Of a stretch of DNA of 64,000 nt, positions 55,927 to 64,000 are shown one piece after another. The DNA is from Anaerolineales bacterium. Its GTDB lineage: Bacteria; Chloroflexota; Anaerolineae; Anaerolineales; Villigracilaceae. The DNA lies in assembly GCA_023382595.1 (NCBI GenBank), contig JAHDWB010000010.1, forward strand, positions 17,806 through 81,805, read 5' to 3'. Positions within the stretch are counted from its first letter, which is position 1, and each line of letters opens with the position of its first letter. Both the position numbers and the translations under genes were made by a program. The notes below the pieces were generated by a model that had not been told where the DNA came from, made no database searches, and saw only the letters and a program-made list of their open reading frames with translations.

Positions 55927-57013
55927 ATGCAGGACTTGTTACAGCGTTTGAACGCAGCAAATGAACTGACCCAGCAATTATTGGAGCGTCTTTGACCTGA
56001 CAGGCAGGGAAAACCATCTTTCGGAACTTGAGAGGGAGATCGAGTCTCCCGATTTTTGGAACGATACAACCAAAGCGCAGCGCGTGATGAAGACCGCCTC
56101 CGGTCTGCGGGATGAAGTGGCTTCGTGGAAGTCCCTCCGGCAGGGGATCCATGACCTGACGGACCTGGCGAAACTGGACGACGAATCCCTGCGCGCCGAA
56201 CTGGAGACCGAGATCGAAAAGATCGAAGCGGACTTGGAGAAGCGTTCCTTTGCGGCGATGCTTTCCGGTCCGTACGACCATGACGATGCCATCCTTGCCA
56301 TCCATGCCGGGGCGGGCGGAACGGATTCGCAGGATTGGGCGGAGATGCTGCAGCGCATGTACCTGCGCTGGATCGAGGCGCAGGGCTTTGAAGCAGAGAT
56401 CCTGGACACCACGCCCGGCGAAGAAGCGGGCATCAAAAGCGTGACCATCGCTGTCGGCGGACGCTATGCGTTCGGATATCTGCGTTCGGAAAAGGGTGTG
56501 CACCGTCTGGTGCGGCTTTCCCCGTTCGACGCGGCGCATCGGCGGCATACCTCGTTTGCGCTGGTCGAGGTCCTGCCGCAGGTCTCGAACGATGAAGCGG
56601 ATGTCGAGATCAACCCCGGCGACATCAAGATGGACGTCTTCCGTTCCTCCGGTGCGGGCGGACAGAACGTGCAGAAGAACGCCACGGCGGTGCGCCTGAC
56701 GCATATCCCAACCGGGATCGTGGTGACCTGTCAGAACGAGCGCTCGCAGGTGCAGAACCGCGAGTTCGCCATGCGCATCCTGCGCGCACGCCTGCTGGAA
56801 CTGCGCCAGGCGGAGCGGGAGGAGGAACGCGCTGTCCTGCGCGGCGAGTACACCAAGGCGGAGTGGGGCAGCCAGATCCGCTCGTATGTCCTGCATCCGT
56901 ACCAGATGGTCAAGGATCACCGCACCGATCATCAGGCTGGCAACGCGCAATCTGTGCTGGACGGCGATCTCGACGGCTTTATGGAAGCCTATTTGAAGAG
57001 CGCTGAAAAGTAG
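55927..57013 (+). CDS. prfB: Peptide chain release factor 2 with programmed +1 frameshift
   Basis: 361 aa product after frameshifting. Translation from ATG 55927 runs 22 codons to CTT-TGA (TGA 55993-55995); GGAG lies three bases before CTT, and C follows the TGA, the usual RF2 frameshift context. The +1 frame continues with GAC 55994 to the TAG at 57013. RF2 residues: SPF (198-200), which reads UGA/UAA, and GGQ (244-246). When RF2 is scarce, the ribosome pauses at UGA and shifts, giving autoregulation. AGGAG precedes the ATG. The spanning coordinates include the shift. Confidence 0.96.
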
Positions 57014-57026
57014 ATCGTGTTAAATC

Positions 57027-57055
57027 AAAAGAGCGGGCTCGATGCCCGCTCTTTT
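57027..57055. terminator. Bidirectional terminator after prfB
   Basis: 12-bp stem AAAAGAGCGGGC / GCCCGCTCTTTT with loop TCGAT; T-runs on both strands, between converging genes. Confidence 0.9.
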
Positions 57056-57062
57056 TGTTCTT

Positions 57063-57833
57063 TTAGCCGCCGGTCGGAAGCCGTTTTTCCAGCGTATTGC
57101 TGAGAAGTTCTTCCTGCTCTTCGGAATTGGTCTTGATGGATTTGCGGCGGACCTTGTTATGTCCCTTCGCTTTTTCCAGCGCCTGCTGCCAGGCGATCTG
57201 CATGGCAGTGTACTGCGGCTCGTTGGAAACTTCCGCTTCCATCTCGTAGTGTTCTTCTTCCTTCTTGCCTTTGCGTTTGCCCTTGCCTTTGCGCTCTTCG
57301 CGTTCCGGCTTGAACTCTTCGATCACCTCGGCTTGCAGGGCTTTCATGCTCAGGCGGATCTGGCGCTTGCGGCGGTCCACATCCAGCACCTTGGCTTCGA
57401 TCTCTTCGCCTTCCTTGAGGACTTCGCTGGCGGTCTTGACGTAGCCGTGGGTCAACTCGCTGACATGGATGAGACCGGGGCGTTCCGCGCCAAAGTCCAC
57501 GAATGCGCCGTAGGTTTCGAGGCGGACGACCTTGCCCTTGACGATCTGGTCGGGCTGGATCTCCTTCCATTCGTAGGCGAGCGGTTCGATCATGGTCAGT
57601 TCGATGCGGTCCTTGCGGACGCGCTTCACCCAGACTTCGACCTCCTGCCCTTCCTGCACGATGTCTTCCACTTTGTTGATCTCGTTCTGACTCAACTGCG
57701 AGATGTGGATGACGCCGGGCAGGGGCTGCCCGACATCCACCAGCGCCCCCGCAAGTGTCGTCTTTAGAACTTTGCCGCTTAATTTGGTTTTCGGTTCGAG
57801 CGCAACGGCTGGCGCGCTATCAGGTGTCGTCAT
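57063..57833 (-). CDS. S1-domain RNA-binding protein
   Basis: 256 aa from ATG 57833 (AGGAG nine bases upstream). Two S1 domains at about residues 18-85 (LSGKVLKTTLAGALVDVGQ, GVIHISQLS) and 92-165 (GKVVRLETYGAFVDFGAERPGLIHVSELT), followed by a Lys/Glu-rich segment (KGKGKRKGKKEEEHYEME) and a helical C-terminus. It resembles ribosomal-protein-S1-like or general stress protein 13 family proteins. RNA binding is likely; the specific role is not known. Has its own consensus promoter. Confidence 0.88.
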   Translation of the reverse strand: MTTPDSAPAVALEPKTKLSGKVLKTTLAGALVDVGQPLPGVIHISQLSQNEINKVEDIVQEGQEVEVWVKRVRKDRIELTMIEPLAYEWKEIQPDQIVKGKVVRLETYGAFVDFGAERPGLIHVSELTHGYVKTASEVLKEGEEIEAKVLDVDRRKRQIRLSMKALQAEVIEEFKPEREERKGKGKRKGKKEEEHYEMEAEVSNEPQYTAMQIAWQQALEKAKGHNKVRRKSIKTNSEEQEELLSNTLEKRLPTGG

Positions 57834-57872
57834 AATATATACTCCTACAGGTTGAAATAATGCCGAGAGACG

Positions 57873-57901
57873 ATTATACCTGTCTGGCAAAAAAACGTCA
57901 A
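57873..57901 (-). promoter_or_regulatory. Promoter of the S1-domain gene
   Basis: Minus strand TTGACG (57901-57896), 17-base spacer, TATAAT (57878-57873), 40 bases upstream of the ATG. Confidence 0.85.
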
Positions 57902-57940
57902 CAAGAAATTGGTATGATAACAAAATTGAAAACAGCCCTC

Positions 57941-57969
57941 TTGCCGATTGCCGCGCTGCTGTGTATAAT
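57941..57969 (+). promoter_or_regulatory. Promoter of the T-box/ileS transcript
   Basis: TTGCCG (57941-57946), 17-base spacer, TATAAT (57964-57969). Confidence 0.7.
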
Positions 57970-57975
57970 GCTGGA

Positions 57976-58276
57976 AGCATAAAAGCAAGGATGGGAACGA
58001 GTAGACCTGTCGAAACGGTCAGCGAGTCCGAGGTCTGGTGTGAGGCGGATACGCGGAGACGGTCGAAAATCATCCCGGAGCTGTGAACTGAAATCAGTCG
58101 GGTAGTCCGATGGTCTGATGGTCGGGCGGTCGCTGAAAGTAAGGGAGCCGGAGTTGTTCTTCGTTATCGGAACAGGATGATGGTTGTCATCCAATGAGCG
58201 TCCATCTTCGGATGGAAATCAGAGTGGTACCGCGTGAGCCTTGCTCTCGTCTCTGTATGAGATGAGAGTTTTTTTT
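57976..58276 (+). ncRNA. T-box leader (isoleucine) upstream of ileS
   Basis: Stem I base helix GGGA (57993-57996) with TCCC (58073-58076); the 5' side loop contains AGTA and the 3' side GAAA-ATC-A, giving specifier codon ATC (Ile) at 58069-58071. The T-box core AGAGTGGTACCGCG is at 58221-58234, followed by the terminator stem CTCTCGTCTC (58244-58253) / GAGATGAGAG (58259-58268) and T8. Uncharged tRNA-Ile should pair with the specifier and the T-box and prevent termination. Confidence 0.95.
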
Positions 58277-58287
58277 ATTAAGAACCC

Positions 58288-58335
58288 GGTGGTTGAGTAG
58301 TCCTGAGCGAAAGCGAAGGACGTATCGAAACCACC
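58288..58335. repeat. Palindromic dispersed repeat, copy 4 (ileS leader)
   Basis: GGTGGTTGAGTAGTCCT followed by AGGACGTATCGAAACCACC with GAGCGAAAGCGA between. It lies between the T-box terminator and the ileS start. Confidence 0.75.
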
Positions 58336-58381
58336 AGTGGAAGAAGAACTTTTCATTGATGAGGAATATTCATGTAAGAAG

Positions 58382-58427
58382 TTGGTTTCGATACACGGCG
58401 CGGCAGGCGGCGCCGCTGCTCAACCAA
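58382..58427. repeat. Palindromic dispersed repeat, copy 5 (ileS leader)
   Basis: TTGGTTTCGATACACGGCG followed by CGCCGCTGCTCAACCAA. Opposite orientation to copy 4, so another head-to-head pair. Confidence 0.75.
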
Positions 58428-58455
58428 CGGCGTATGAAAATACAAAGGAGCGAGA

Positions 58456-61400
58456 ATGTTCAAACCAGTCAACCCAAAACTCGATGTACCTGCGATGGAG
58501 GACAACGTCCTCAAGTTCTGGAAGAAGCAGGAGATCTTCAAGAAGACCGTCGAACAGCGGCAGGGCAAGCCCGAATACGTGTTCTACGAAGGTCCGCCGA
58601 CCGCCAATGGACGCCCCGGCGTGCATCATGTGCTCGCGCGCGTCTTCAAGGACATGTTCCCGCGTTACAAGATCATGCGCGGATACCACGTCTCGCGGCG
58701 CGGCGGCTGGGACACGCACGGTCTGCCGGTCGAGATCGAGGTCGAAAAGCAATTGGGCTTTACCAACAAACAGCAGATCGAAGAGTACGGCATCGACAAG
58801 TTCAACGAACTGTGCCGCAAGTCGGTCTTCGCCTACATCCAGGACTGGGAGAAACTGACCGACCGCATCGCCTTCTGGGTCGACCTGCAGGAAGCGTACG
58901 TCACCTACACCAACGATTACATCGAATCGGTCTGGTGGATCCTGAAGAACTTCTGGGAGAAGGACCTGCTCTTCAAGGGCTACAAGATCGTGCCGTATTG
59001 CCCGCGCTGCGGCACGCCTCTCTCCGACCATGAAGTTGCCCTCGGCTACGACGAAGCGACCGACCCCTCGGTCTTTGTGCGCATGCCGCTGGCGGACAAG
59101 CCCGATACATCCCTGCTGGTGTGGACGACCACGCCGTGGACATTACCCGCCAACGTGGCTGTCGCCGCGCACCCCGACGTGGACTACGTCACCGTCGAGC
59201 GTGATAACGACGGCACGAAAGAGAAACTGATCCTTGCCAAAAACCTGCTCGAGAAAGTGTTCCGGGGCGAAGAGGTCAAGGTGGTGGAGACCTTCAAGGG
59301 CAAAAAACTGAAGGGTATGAAGTACAAGCCGCTCTTCACCTTCCTGCCCGTGGACAAACCCGCGCATTACGTCGTGCTGGCGGATTTCGTCACCACCGAA
59401 GACGGCACGGGACTTGTCCATCAGGCGCCCGCCTTCGGCGCGGAAGACATGGAGATGTCCAAGCAGTACGACCTGCCCGTTTTGTTGACCGTCCAGCCCG
59501 ACGGCACGTTCATCCCGGAGGTCACGCCCTGGCGCGGAGTCTTCGTCAAGGACGCCGACCCGCAGATCATCCAGGACTTGGATGCGCGCGGGCTGTTGTT
59601 CCGCGCGGAGAAATACACGCATACCTATCCGTTCTGCTGGCGCTGCAGCACGCCGCTGTTGTATTACGCGCGCGAGTCGTGGTACATCCGCACCAGCGCA
59701 AAGAAAGACCGCCTCGTGGAATTGAACAAGACCATCAACTGGGTGCCTGAGCACATCCGCAACGGACGCTTCGGCAACTGGCTGGAGAACAACATCGACT
59801 GGTCGCTTTCGCGCGAGCGCTATTGGGGCACGCCGCTGCCCGTCTGGGAATGCGACGACTGCAAACACCGCGAGTGCGTCGGCTCGGTGAAGGAACTCTC
59901 CGAAAAGGCTGGCAAGGACCTGACCGAACTCGACCTGCACCGCCCGCACGTGGACAATGTCCACTGGAAGTGCGCCAAGTGCAATGGCAGGATGACGCGC
60001 GTCAAAGACCTGATCGACGTGTGGTTCGACTCGGGCGCGATGCCGTATGCGCAGTGGCACTATCCGTTCGAGAATCAGGAGAAGTTCGAATCGCAGTTCC
60101 CCGCCGATTACATCTGTGAAGCGGTTGACCAGACGCGCGGCTGGTTCTATTCCCTGCACGCCATCAGCACCCTGCTCAACGATGAAGTCTCGTTCAAGAA
60201 CGTCATCAGCCTCGGGCACATCCAGGATGCGGAAGGGCGCAAGATGTCCAAGTCGCTGGGCAATATCGTCCAGCCGTGGGATGTGTTGAACGCACACGGC
60301 GCGGACGCGCTGCGCTGGTATCTGTACACCGCCACGCCGCCGGGACAGGAGCGCCGCTTTTCTTCCGATCTGGTTGGCGAGGTCATCCGCAGCTTTACGT
60401 TGACGCTCTGGAACGTGTACTCGTTCTTTGTGACCTACGCCAACCTTGACAAACCGCAGGCGCTGACCGTCACCGCGCCGACCAACGACCTGGACCGCTG
60501 GCTGCTCTCCGAGTTGAACGTGCTCGTCCGCGACGTGACGGAGGCATACGAAAACTACGATGTGCTCAACGCCACCCGCCCGGTGGAGAAGTTCGTCGAG
60601 AACCTGTCCACGTGGTATGTGCGCCGTTCGCGCCGCCGCTTCTGGAAGAACGAATCCGGCGCGGACAAGCAAGCCGCCTACTCCACGCTCTACACGGCGT
60701 TGACCACCGTCGCCAAACTGATCGCGCCTTCCATGCCCTTCCTCGCGGAAGAGTTGTATCAGAACCTCGTCCGCTCGGTGGATGAGACCGCGCCTGAATC
60801 CGTGCATCTCGCGGAGTGGACGCCCGTGATGGAAGAGTTCATCGACGAGTCGCTCAACCGCGAAATGGAACTGGTGATGAAGCTGGTCTCGCTCGGACAT
60901 TCGGCGCGCCAGAAGGCGAACCGCAAAGTGCGCCAGCCCTTGGCGGAAGCCGCCTTCTCGGTCGGCAACCCCGCCGAACGCGCGGCGCTGATGCGCAATG
61001 TGGATGTCATTCAAGATGAGTTGAACGTCAAGCAGGTGCGCCTGCTGGATGCCGCCACCGAGGCGGTCTCGCACACGGTCAAGCCGCTGCCCAAGCAGTT
61101 GGGACAGAAATACGGCAATAAGTTCCCTGCCATCCAAAAGGCGATCCTCGCGATGAACGCCGAAGAGGTCGCAAAGACCTTGCAGGCGGGCTCGTTGACC
61201 GTGACCGTGGACGGCGAGACCTACGAAGTGCTGTCCGATGAAGTGGAAGTGAAGGCGCAGGCGAAGGAAGGCTTTGCGGTCGCGGAGGAGGGCGCGTACG
61301 TCGCCGCGCTCGTCACCGACCTGACGCCTGAACTGGTCGCCGAAGGGCTGGCGCGGGAGTTCGTCCGCCGCGTGCAGGACCTGCGCAAGACCGCCGATCT

Positions 61401-61602
61401 TGATGTGGCAGACCGCGTGGAACTGTTCGTCGAAGCCAGCGCGGGCTTGAGGTCCGCGATCGAGGCGCACGAGTCCTACATCACCGCCGAGACGCTGACG
61501 ACGAAACTGTCCTTTGCGACCCCGCCCGCCGATGCGTCGGTTGTGGAAGACGGGTTCGAAGGCGAGACGGTGAAGGTCGGGTTGGTGAAGAGCAGCGGGT
61601 AG
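58456..61602 (+). CDS. ileS: Isoleucyl-tRNA synthetase, type 2-like (actinobacterial/eukaryote-like)
   Basis: 1048 aa class Ia synthetase. The HIGH element is GVHHVL (residues 55-60, in GRPGVHHVLARVFKDMFP), as in the mycobacterial/type 2 group; KMSKS is at 596-600 (GRKMSKSLGNI). CP1 editing domain (about 185-400), GWDTHGLPVE and a C-terminal zinc-free tail with domain for anticodon binding. Type 2 IleRS enzymes are generally much less sensitive to mupirocin. It charges tRNA-Ile; expression is controlled by the T-box upstream. Confidence 0.96.
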   Translation: MFKPVNPKLDVPAMEDNVLKFWKKQEIFKKTVEQRQGKPEYVFYEGPPTANGRPGVHHVLARVFKDMFPRYKIMRGYHVSRRGGWDTHGLPVEIEVEKQLGFTNKQQIEEYGIDKFNELCRKSVFAYIQDWEKLTDRIAFWVDLQEAYVTYTNDYIESVWWILKNFWEKDLLFKGYKIVPYCPRCGTPLSDHEVALGYDEATDPSVFVRMPLADKPDTSLLVWTTTPWTLPANVAVAAHPDVDYVTVERDNDGTKEKLILAKNLLEKVFRGEEVKVVETFKGKKLKGMKYKPLFTFLPVDKPAHYVVLADFVTTEDGTGLVHQAPAFGAEDMEMSKQYDLPVLLTVQPDGTFIPEVTPWRGVFVKDADPQIIQDLDARGLLFRAEKYTHTYPFCWRCSTPLLYYARESWYIRTSAKKDRLVELNKTINWVPEHIRNGRFGNWLENNIDWSLSRERYWGTPLPVWECDDCKHRECVGSVKELSEKAGKDLTELDLHRPHVDNVHWKCAKCNGRMTRVKDLIDVWFDSGAMPYAQWHYPFENQEKFESQFPADYICEAVDQTRGWFYSLHAISTLLNDEVSFKNVISLGHIQDAEGRKMSKSLGNIVQPWDVLNAHGADALRWYLYTATPPGQERRFSSDLVGEVIRSFTLTLWNVYSFFVTYANLDKPQALTVTAPTNDLDRWLLSELNVLVRDVTEAYENYDVLNATRPVEKFVENLSTWYVRRSRRRFWKNESGADKQAAYSTLYTALTTVAKLIAPSMPFLAEELYQNLVRSVDETAPESVHLAEWTPVMEEFIDESLNREMELVMKLVSLGHSARQKANRKVRQPLAEAAFSVGNPAERAALMRNVDVIQDELNVKQVRLLDAATEAVSHTVKPLPKQLGQKYGNKFPAIQKAILAMNAEEVAKTLQAGSLTVTVDGETYEVLSDEVEVKAQAKEGFAVAEEGAYVAALVTDLTPELVAEGLAREFVRRVQDLRKTADLDVADRVELFVEASAGLRSAIEAHESYITAETLTTKLSFATPPADASVVEDGFEGETVKVGLVKSSG

Positions 61603-61636
61603 CTTTTAGCTGTCAGCTATCAGCAATTAGCAATAT

Positions 61637-61670
61637 GCCCTCGGAGTCGATGAGACTTCGGGGGCTTTTT
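61637..61670 (+). terminator. Intrinsic terminator after ileS
   Basis: 12-bp stem with G-T pairs (61637-61648 / 61654-61665), loop GATGA, then T5. Confidence 0.8.
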
Positions 61671-61717
61671 GATTGGAAGATATGTTTCGTTTTCATAAAC
61701 AATCTCAATGTCCAGTT

Positions 61718-61760
61718 CTCCCCCAATTTCGACGGCACTATCGTCGCAATTGGGGGAGAT
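61718..61760. repeat. Inverted repeat downstream of the Roco gene
   Basis: CTCCCCCAATT plus CGACG on one arm and CGTCG plus AATTGGGGGAG on the other, with one mismatch. It lies past the stop of the minus-strand Roco gene; without a T-run its role is unclear. Confidence 0.55.
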
Positions 61761-61799
61761 GTCCGAAGGACAGAGGGGGAAGGACAGAGGTCTTTTCAC

Positions 61800-64000
61800 T
61801 TAAGCAGGCAGATTGTTGATCAACTTAATGATCGTCGTCGCCAGTTCGAGCACGGGCTTGCCAATCTCATTCAGGTTTTGAGCAGCTTTTTTCAGCCCTT
61901 CCACCGTGATCTTGACCTTGTCCATAACCGGCTTGGACTTTTTCGCCTGCTTCTGCAGATCTTCCAGTTCGTCCCTGATCTCTTCCTTGACATCATCGTC
62001 TTTTATCTGTCCCATCAGCGTTTCAGATAGTCTCATTAATTCAATTAAGTGACTTTGCAATTCGGCAGGGAACGTATTGAAGCGGTTTTCTATATGCTGA
62101 GTGACTTGGTTTCCTTTACCGACAGTAATATTGCCGCTCTCAAGGTCTCCCATGTTGATATTTGTAATATACGTATCGCCGCCCTTTTCCATCAAGTCAG
62201 GGAACCCGCCTTCGCGCTGACGGCGGTCCTTTTCCCGCTCGGCAGGGTTGACGAAGCCGTTGAGCAGGTCGCGCACCGACAGGTCAACGACCCCGCCTTT
62301 TACGGTGACGGGATACTTGTCCCTGCGGCTGTTTTCATACACCAGCAGTTCATCGAACGGGATGCGGACTTCGGGATGTTCCTTGGGGTAGATATACGCT
62401 TTGGGTTTCGGGTCGAAGGGTTTGTGGATCTCGTCGAAGTGACCGCGCAGGAAGGAGAGCAGGTCGCGGCGCGTGTTCTCCCTGCCTGTCACCTGAATGG
62501 TGAGACGTTTGGTGTACAAATTCCCGCGCACCAGCGCGCGGTTGCCGTCCTTCTCCAAATGGACGCCCGTGCGCCAGACGTGATCGTCCTTTATCCATGG
62601 ATGCGTGCGGACGATGAAGCGGGTGATGACGTTCTCGGGCAGTTCGGGATATTCGTATTCGAAGGTCAGCGCGGATTCCCAGCCGTCCGTCTCCGGTTCG
62701 CTTTTGTCCATCAGGTTGGGCAGCCAGTAGGTGGAATCCTGCCCCTGATAGCACAGTTCGAAGCGTTTCATCAAGTCCACGATCAGATGACAATGATGAT
62801 GCGCGTAGTCACTTGAAGGCAATATCTCCTTCACCATGTCCATCGTCAGCCTGCCCTTGGTCTCCTCGCGCACCTTGCGGCTGTTGATGACGCGATACAC
62901 ACCCTGCGTGACCCAGTTGGGGTTCAGGATGCCGACCTCGCTGATCGGTTGTCCTTGTTCATCCTTGAAGTGGAAGACCGTCCCGAGGTCGTGGAGCAGG
63001 GACAGCAGGTTGTTCTGGTCGCGCGGATCGGTCACCTCGTTCTGTTCGCACAGTTCCACATAGCGTTCGAGCGAGATGATGTTCCTGCGCTGCTTCTCGG
63101 CGTCCATCGCCCCCTTGACCGCCAGATAACTGAGCGGCAGTTCCACACGGACTTGCGGCAGGTCGTTCATCTGTTCGATGACCGCGTTGCGCAGCTCTGC
63201 GATCCCGAGCTCATCCTGCGCGGAGGTTTCGATCACGGCTTTCAGGTTCGGATACTCGCGCTTCAAGCGCTTTTCGGGGATGTCCAGCGTGTGCTGGTTT
63301 TTATCCGCCTTGTTGCCGACCAAAATGACGGGCGAATCCTTGCCGTACAGCGCAATGGTCCTCAGCCAGTATTCGAGGCGGTTCTGCTCTTCGGTATCGC
63401 GCACGTTGATCACCAGCAGATAGACGCAGCGTGCCGAAAAGAAGAACGGATGCGTGGCGTGCATGTGTTCCTGCCCGCCGAAATCCCAAATTTGGGCGGT
63501 GTTCTCCCCTGCAGGCAGGCTGTGCATTTCCACGGTGATCGTGCTGTCCTCGGATGGGTTGAACCTGCCGTCTTTCAGGCGGTTCACCAGTGAGGTCTTC
63601 CCCACCTGCGGCTGACCGACCACCAGCACGCGCGCCTCACCCAGCGGACGCCCGCCCTCTTCCCACAGTTTTTTGTAGAACTCGAATATGCGTCCGGCGT
63701 CGCCGCCTATAAGTTCATCCCCAAGCAGTTCGGCAGGCAGGGCAATTGCAAGCGGGGTCTCGTGCAAATTGAGCCGTTTTAGTTCATGCAGGTGGAGAAT
63801 TTCCCGCGGCAGGCTGGCGAGTCCATTGCTTGAAAGGTCAAGTGTGGTCAGGTGTTGGAGTTGGCCGATCTCCTTGGGCAAGCTGGCGAGTTGATTGCCG
63901 CCAAGGTCAAGTGTGGTCAGGTTTTGGAGTTGGGCGATCTCTTTAGGCAGGCTGGCGAGTTGATTGCGGGAAAGGGAAAGTGTGGTCAGGTTTTGGAGTT
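61800..64000 (-). CDS. Roco-family protein (LRR-Roc-COR GTPase), N-terminus cut by window edge
   Basis: The frame is open from base 64000 to the stop at 61800 (about 733 codons visible). It begins with leucine-rich repeats of 23 residues (NLTTLDLGGNQLASLPKEI), then a Roc GTPase: G1 GQPQVGKTS, G3 DFGGQEH, G4 GNKAD, G5 ETSAQ. The COR region follows (about YVELCEQNEVTDPRDQNNLLSLLHDLGT to FELCYQGQDSTYWLPNL). The C-terminal 200 residues (ITNINMGDLESGNITVGKG, coiled-coil LRLSETLMGQIKDDDVKEEI, final hydrophobic LELATTIIKLINNLPA) are not recognised and may be an effector or oligomerisation part. Bacterial Roco proteins are poorly understood. Confidence 0.93.
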   Translation of the reverse strand, partial: LQNLTTLSLSRNQLASLPKEIAQLQNLTTLDLGGNQLASLPKEIGQLQHLTTLDLSSNGLASLPREILHLHELKRLNLHETPLAIALPAELLGDELIGGDAGRIFEFYKKLWEEGGRPLGEARVLVVGQPQVGKTSLVNRLKDGRFNPSEDSTITVEMHSLPAGENTAQIWDFGGQEHMHATHPFFFSARCVYLLVINVRDTEEQNRLEYWLRTIALYGKDSPVILVGNKADKNQHTLDIPEKRLKREYPNLKAVIETSAQDELGIAELRNAVIEQMNDLPQVRVELPLSYLAVKGAMDAEKQRRNIISLERYVELCEQNEVTDPRDQNNLLSLLHDLGTVFHFKDEQGQPISEVGILNPNWVTQGVYRVINSRKVREETKGRLTMDMVKEILPSSDYAHHHCHLIVDLMKRFELCYQGQDSTYWLPNLMDKSEPETDGWESALTFEYEYPELPENVITRFIVRTHPWIKDDHVWRTGVHLEKDGNRALVRGNLYTKRLTIQVTGRENTRRDLLSFLRGHFDEIHKPFDPKPKAYIYPKEHPEVRIPFDELLVYENSRRDKYPVTVKGGVVDLSVRDLLNGFVNPAEREKDRRQREGGFPDLMEKGGDTYITNINMGDLESGNITVGKGNQVTQHIENRFNTFPAELQSHLIELMRLSETLMGQIKDDDVKEEIRDELEDLQKQAKKSKPVMDKVKITVEGLKKAAQNLNEIGKPVLELATTIIKLINNLPA
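63860..64000 (-). repeat. 69-base tandem repeats encoding the LRR array
   Basis: Units of about 69 bases with near-identical DNA (CAACTCCAAAACCTGACCAC in each) encode successive 23-residue leucine-rich repeats; they run off the window edge. Confidence 0.8.

Noticed and set aside
55927..55995. prfB as a frameshifted pseudogene
   Set aside because: The TGA sits exactly in the known RF2 programmed frameshift context and the downstream frame is intact with SPF and GGQ.
59143..61470. 775-codon open frame antisense to ileS
   Set aside because: Shadow of ileS; composition biased to Arg/Gly/His, no domain, no ribosome binding site.

Overview
The window looks like a chromosomal segment of a Chloroflexota bacterium, most likely class Anaerolineae. 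Supporting signs are the gene repertoire (SLH-anchored surface proteins, many Thr/Pro 'TPTxTP' linkers, a sufCBDSU operon with a Rieske protein, a fused NuoCD, Tad-type pseudopilins), monoderm-style lipoproteins and surface anchoring, consensus sigma-70 promoters and AGGAG ribosome binding sites. This is inference from gene content; there is no rRNA or other phylogenetic marker to settle it.

Layout. 1-7.2 kb (minus): three secreted surface proteins, namely an FG-GAP/beta-helix protein cut by the window edge, a glucose/sorbosone-dehydrogenase-like protein with three SLH domains, and an SBBP-repeat protein with three SLH domains. 7.4-14.3 kb (plus): suf Fe-S assembly operon (sufC-sufB-sufD-unknown-sufS-sufU-small membrane protein-Rieske) behind a perfect TTGACA-17-TATAAT promoter. 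14.3-21.7 kb: PIG-L deacetylase and methyltransferase (minus), then hisS, an acetyltransferase, tRNA-His, PPK2, glgA and malQ (plus). 21.7-26.7 kb: an AT-rich accessory island (minus) with a pentapeptide/TIR-like protein, membrane proteins, a two-gene operon of unknown function, short tandem repeats and a DUF2200 gene. 26.8-34 kb: cytochrome c lipoprotein (minus), two unknown genes, tRNA-Arg, and a tightly overlapping hsp20-lon-response regulator-GNAT-mogA operon. 34-39.8 kb: a minus operon iscX-nuoB-nuoCD-nuoI-mrp diverging from a SufR-like regulator. 39.8-43.9 kb: dCMP deaminase, a KAS III/HMG-CoA-synthase-like enzyme, and glmS preceded by a glmS ribozyme. 43.9-51.7 kb (minus): prepilin peptidase with five TadE/TadG-type pseudopilins. 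51.8-57.8 kb: murA with Asp in place of the catalytic Cys, two lipoproteins, thioredoxin, ftsY, prfB with a programmed frameshift, and an S1-domain protein. 57.9-61.6 kb: an isoleucine T-box and ileS. 61.8-64 kb: a Roco (LRR-Roc-COR) GTPase cut by the window edge.

How it fits together. Fe-S metabolism recurs: the SUF machinery, IscX, the Mrp carrier, the Fe-S subunits of complex I and a SufR-like sensor all lie within 35 kb. Cell-envelope precursor genes (glmS, murA) and surface/pilus genes form a second theme. Translation genes carry textbook RNA control (T-box, RF2 frameshift, glmS ribozyme). The 22.8-26.3 kb island is the best candidate for an undescribed, possibly defensive, system. Palindromic dispersed repeats sit in many intergenic gaps, including inside operons.
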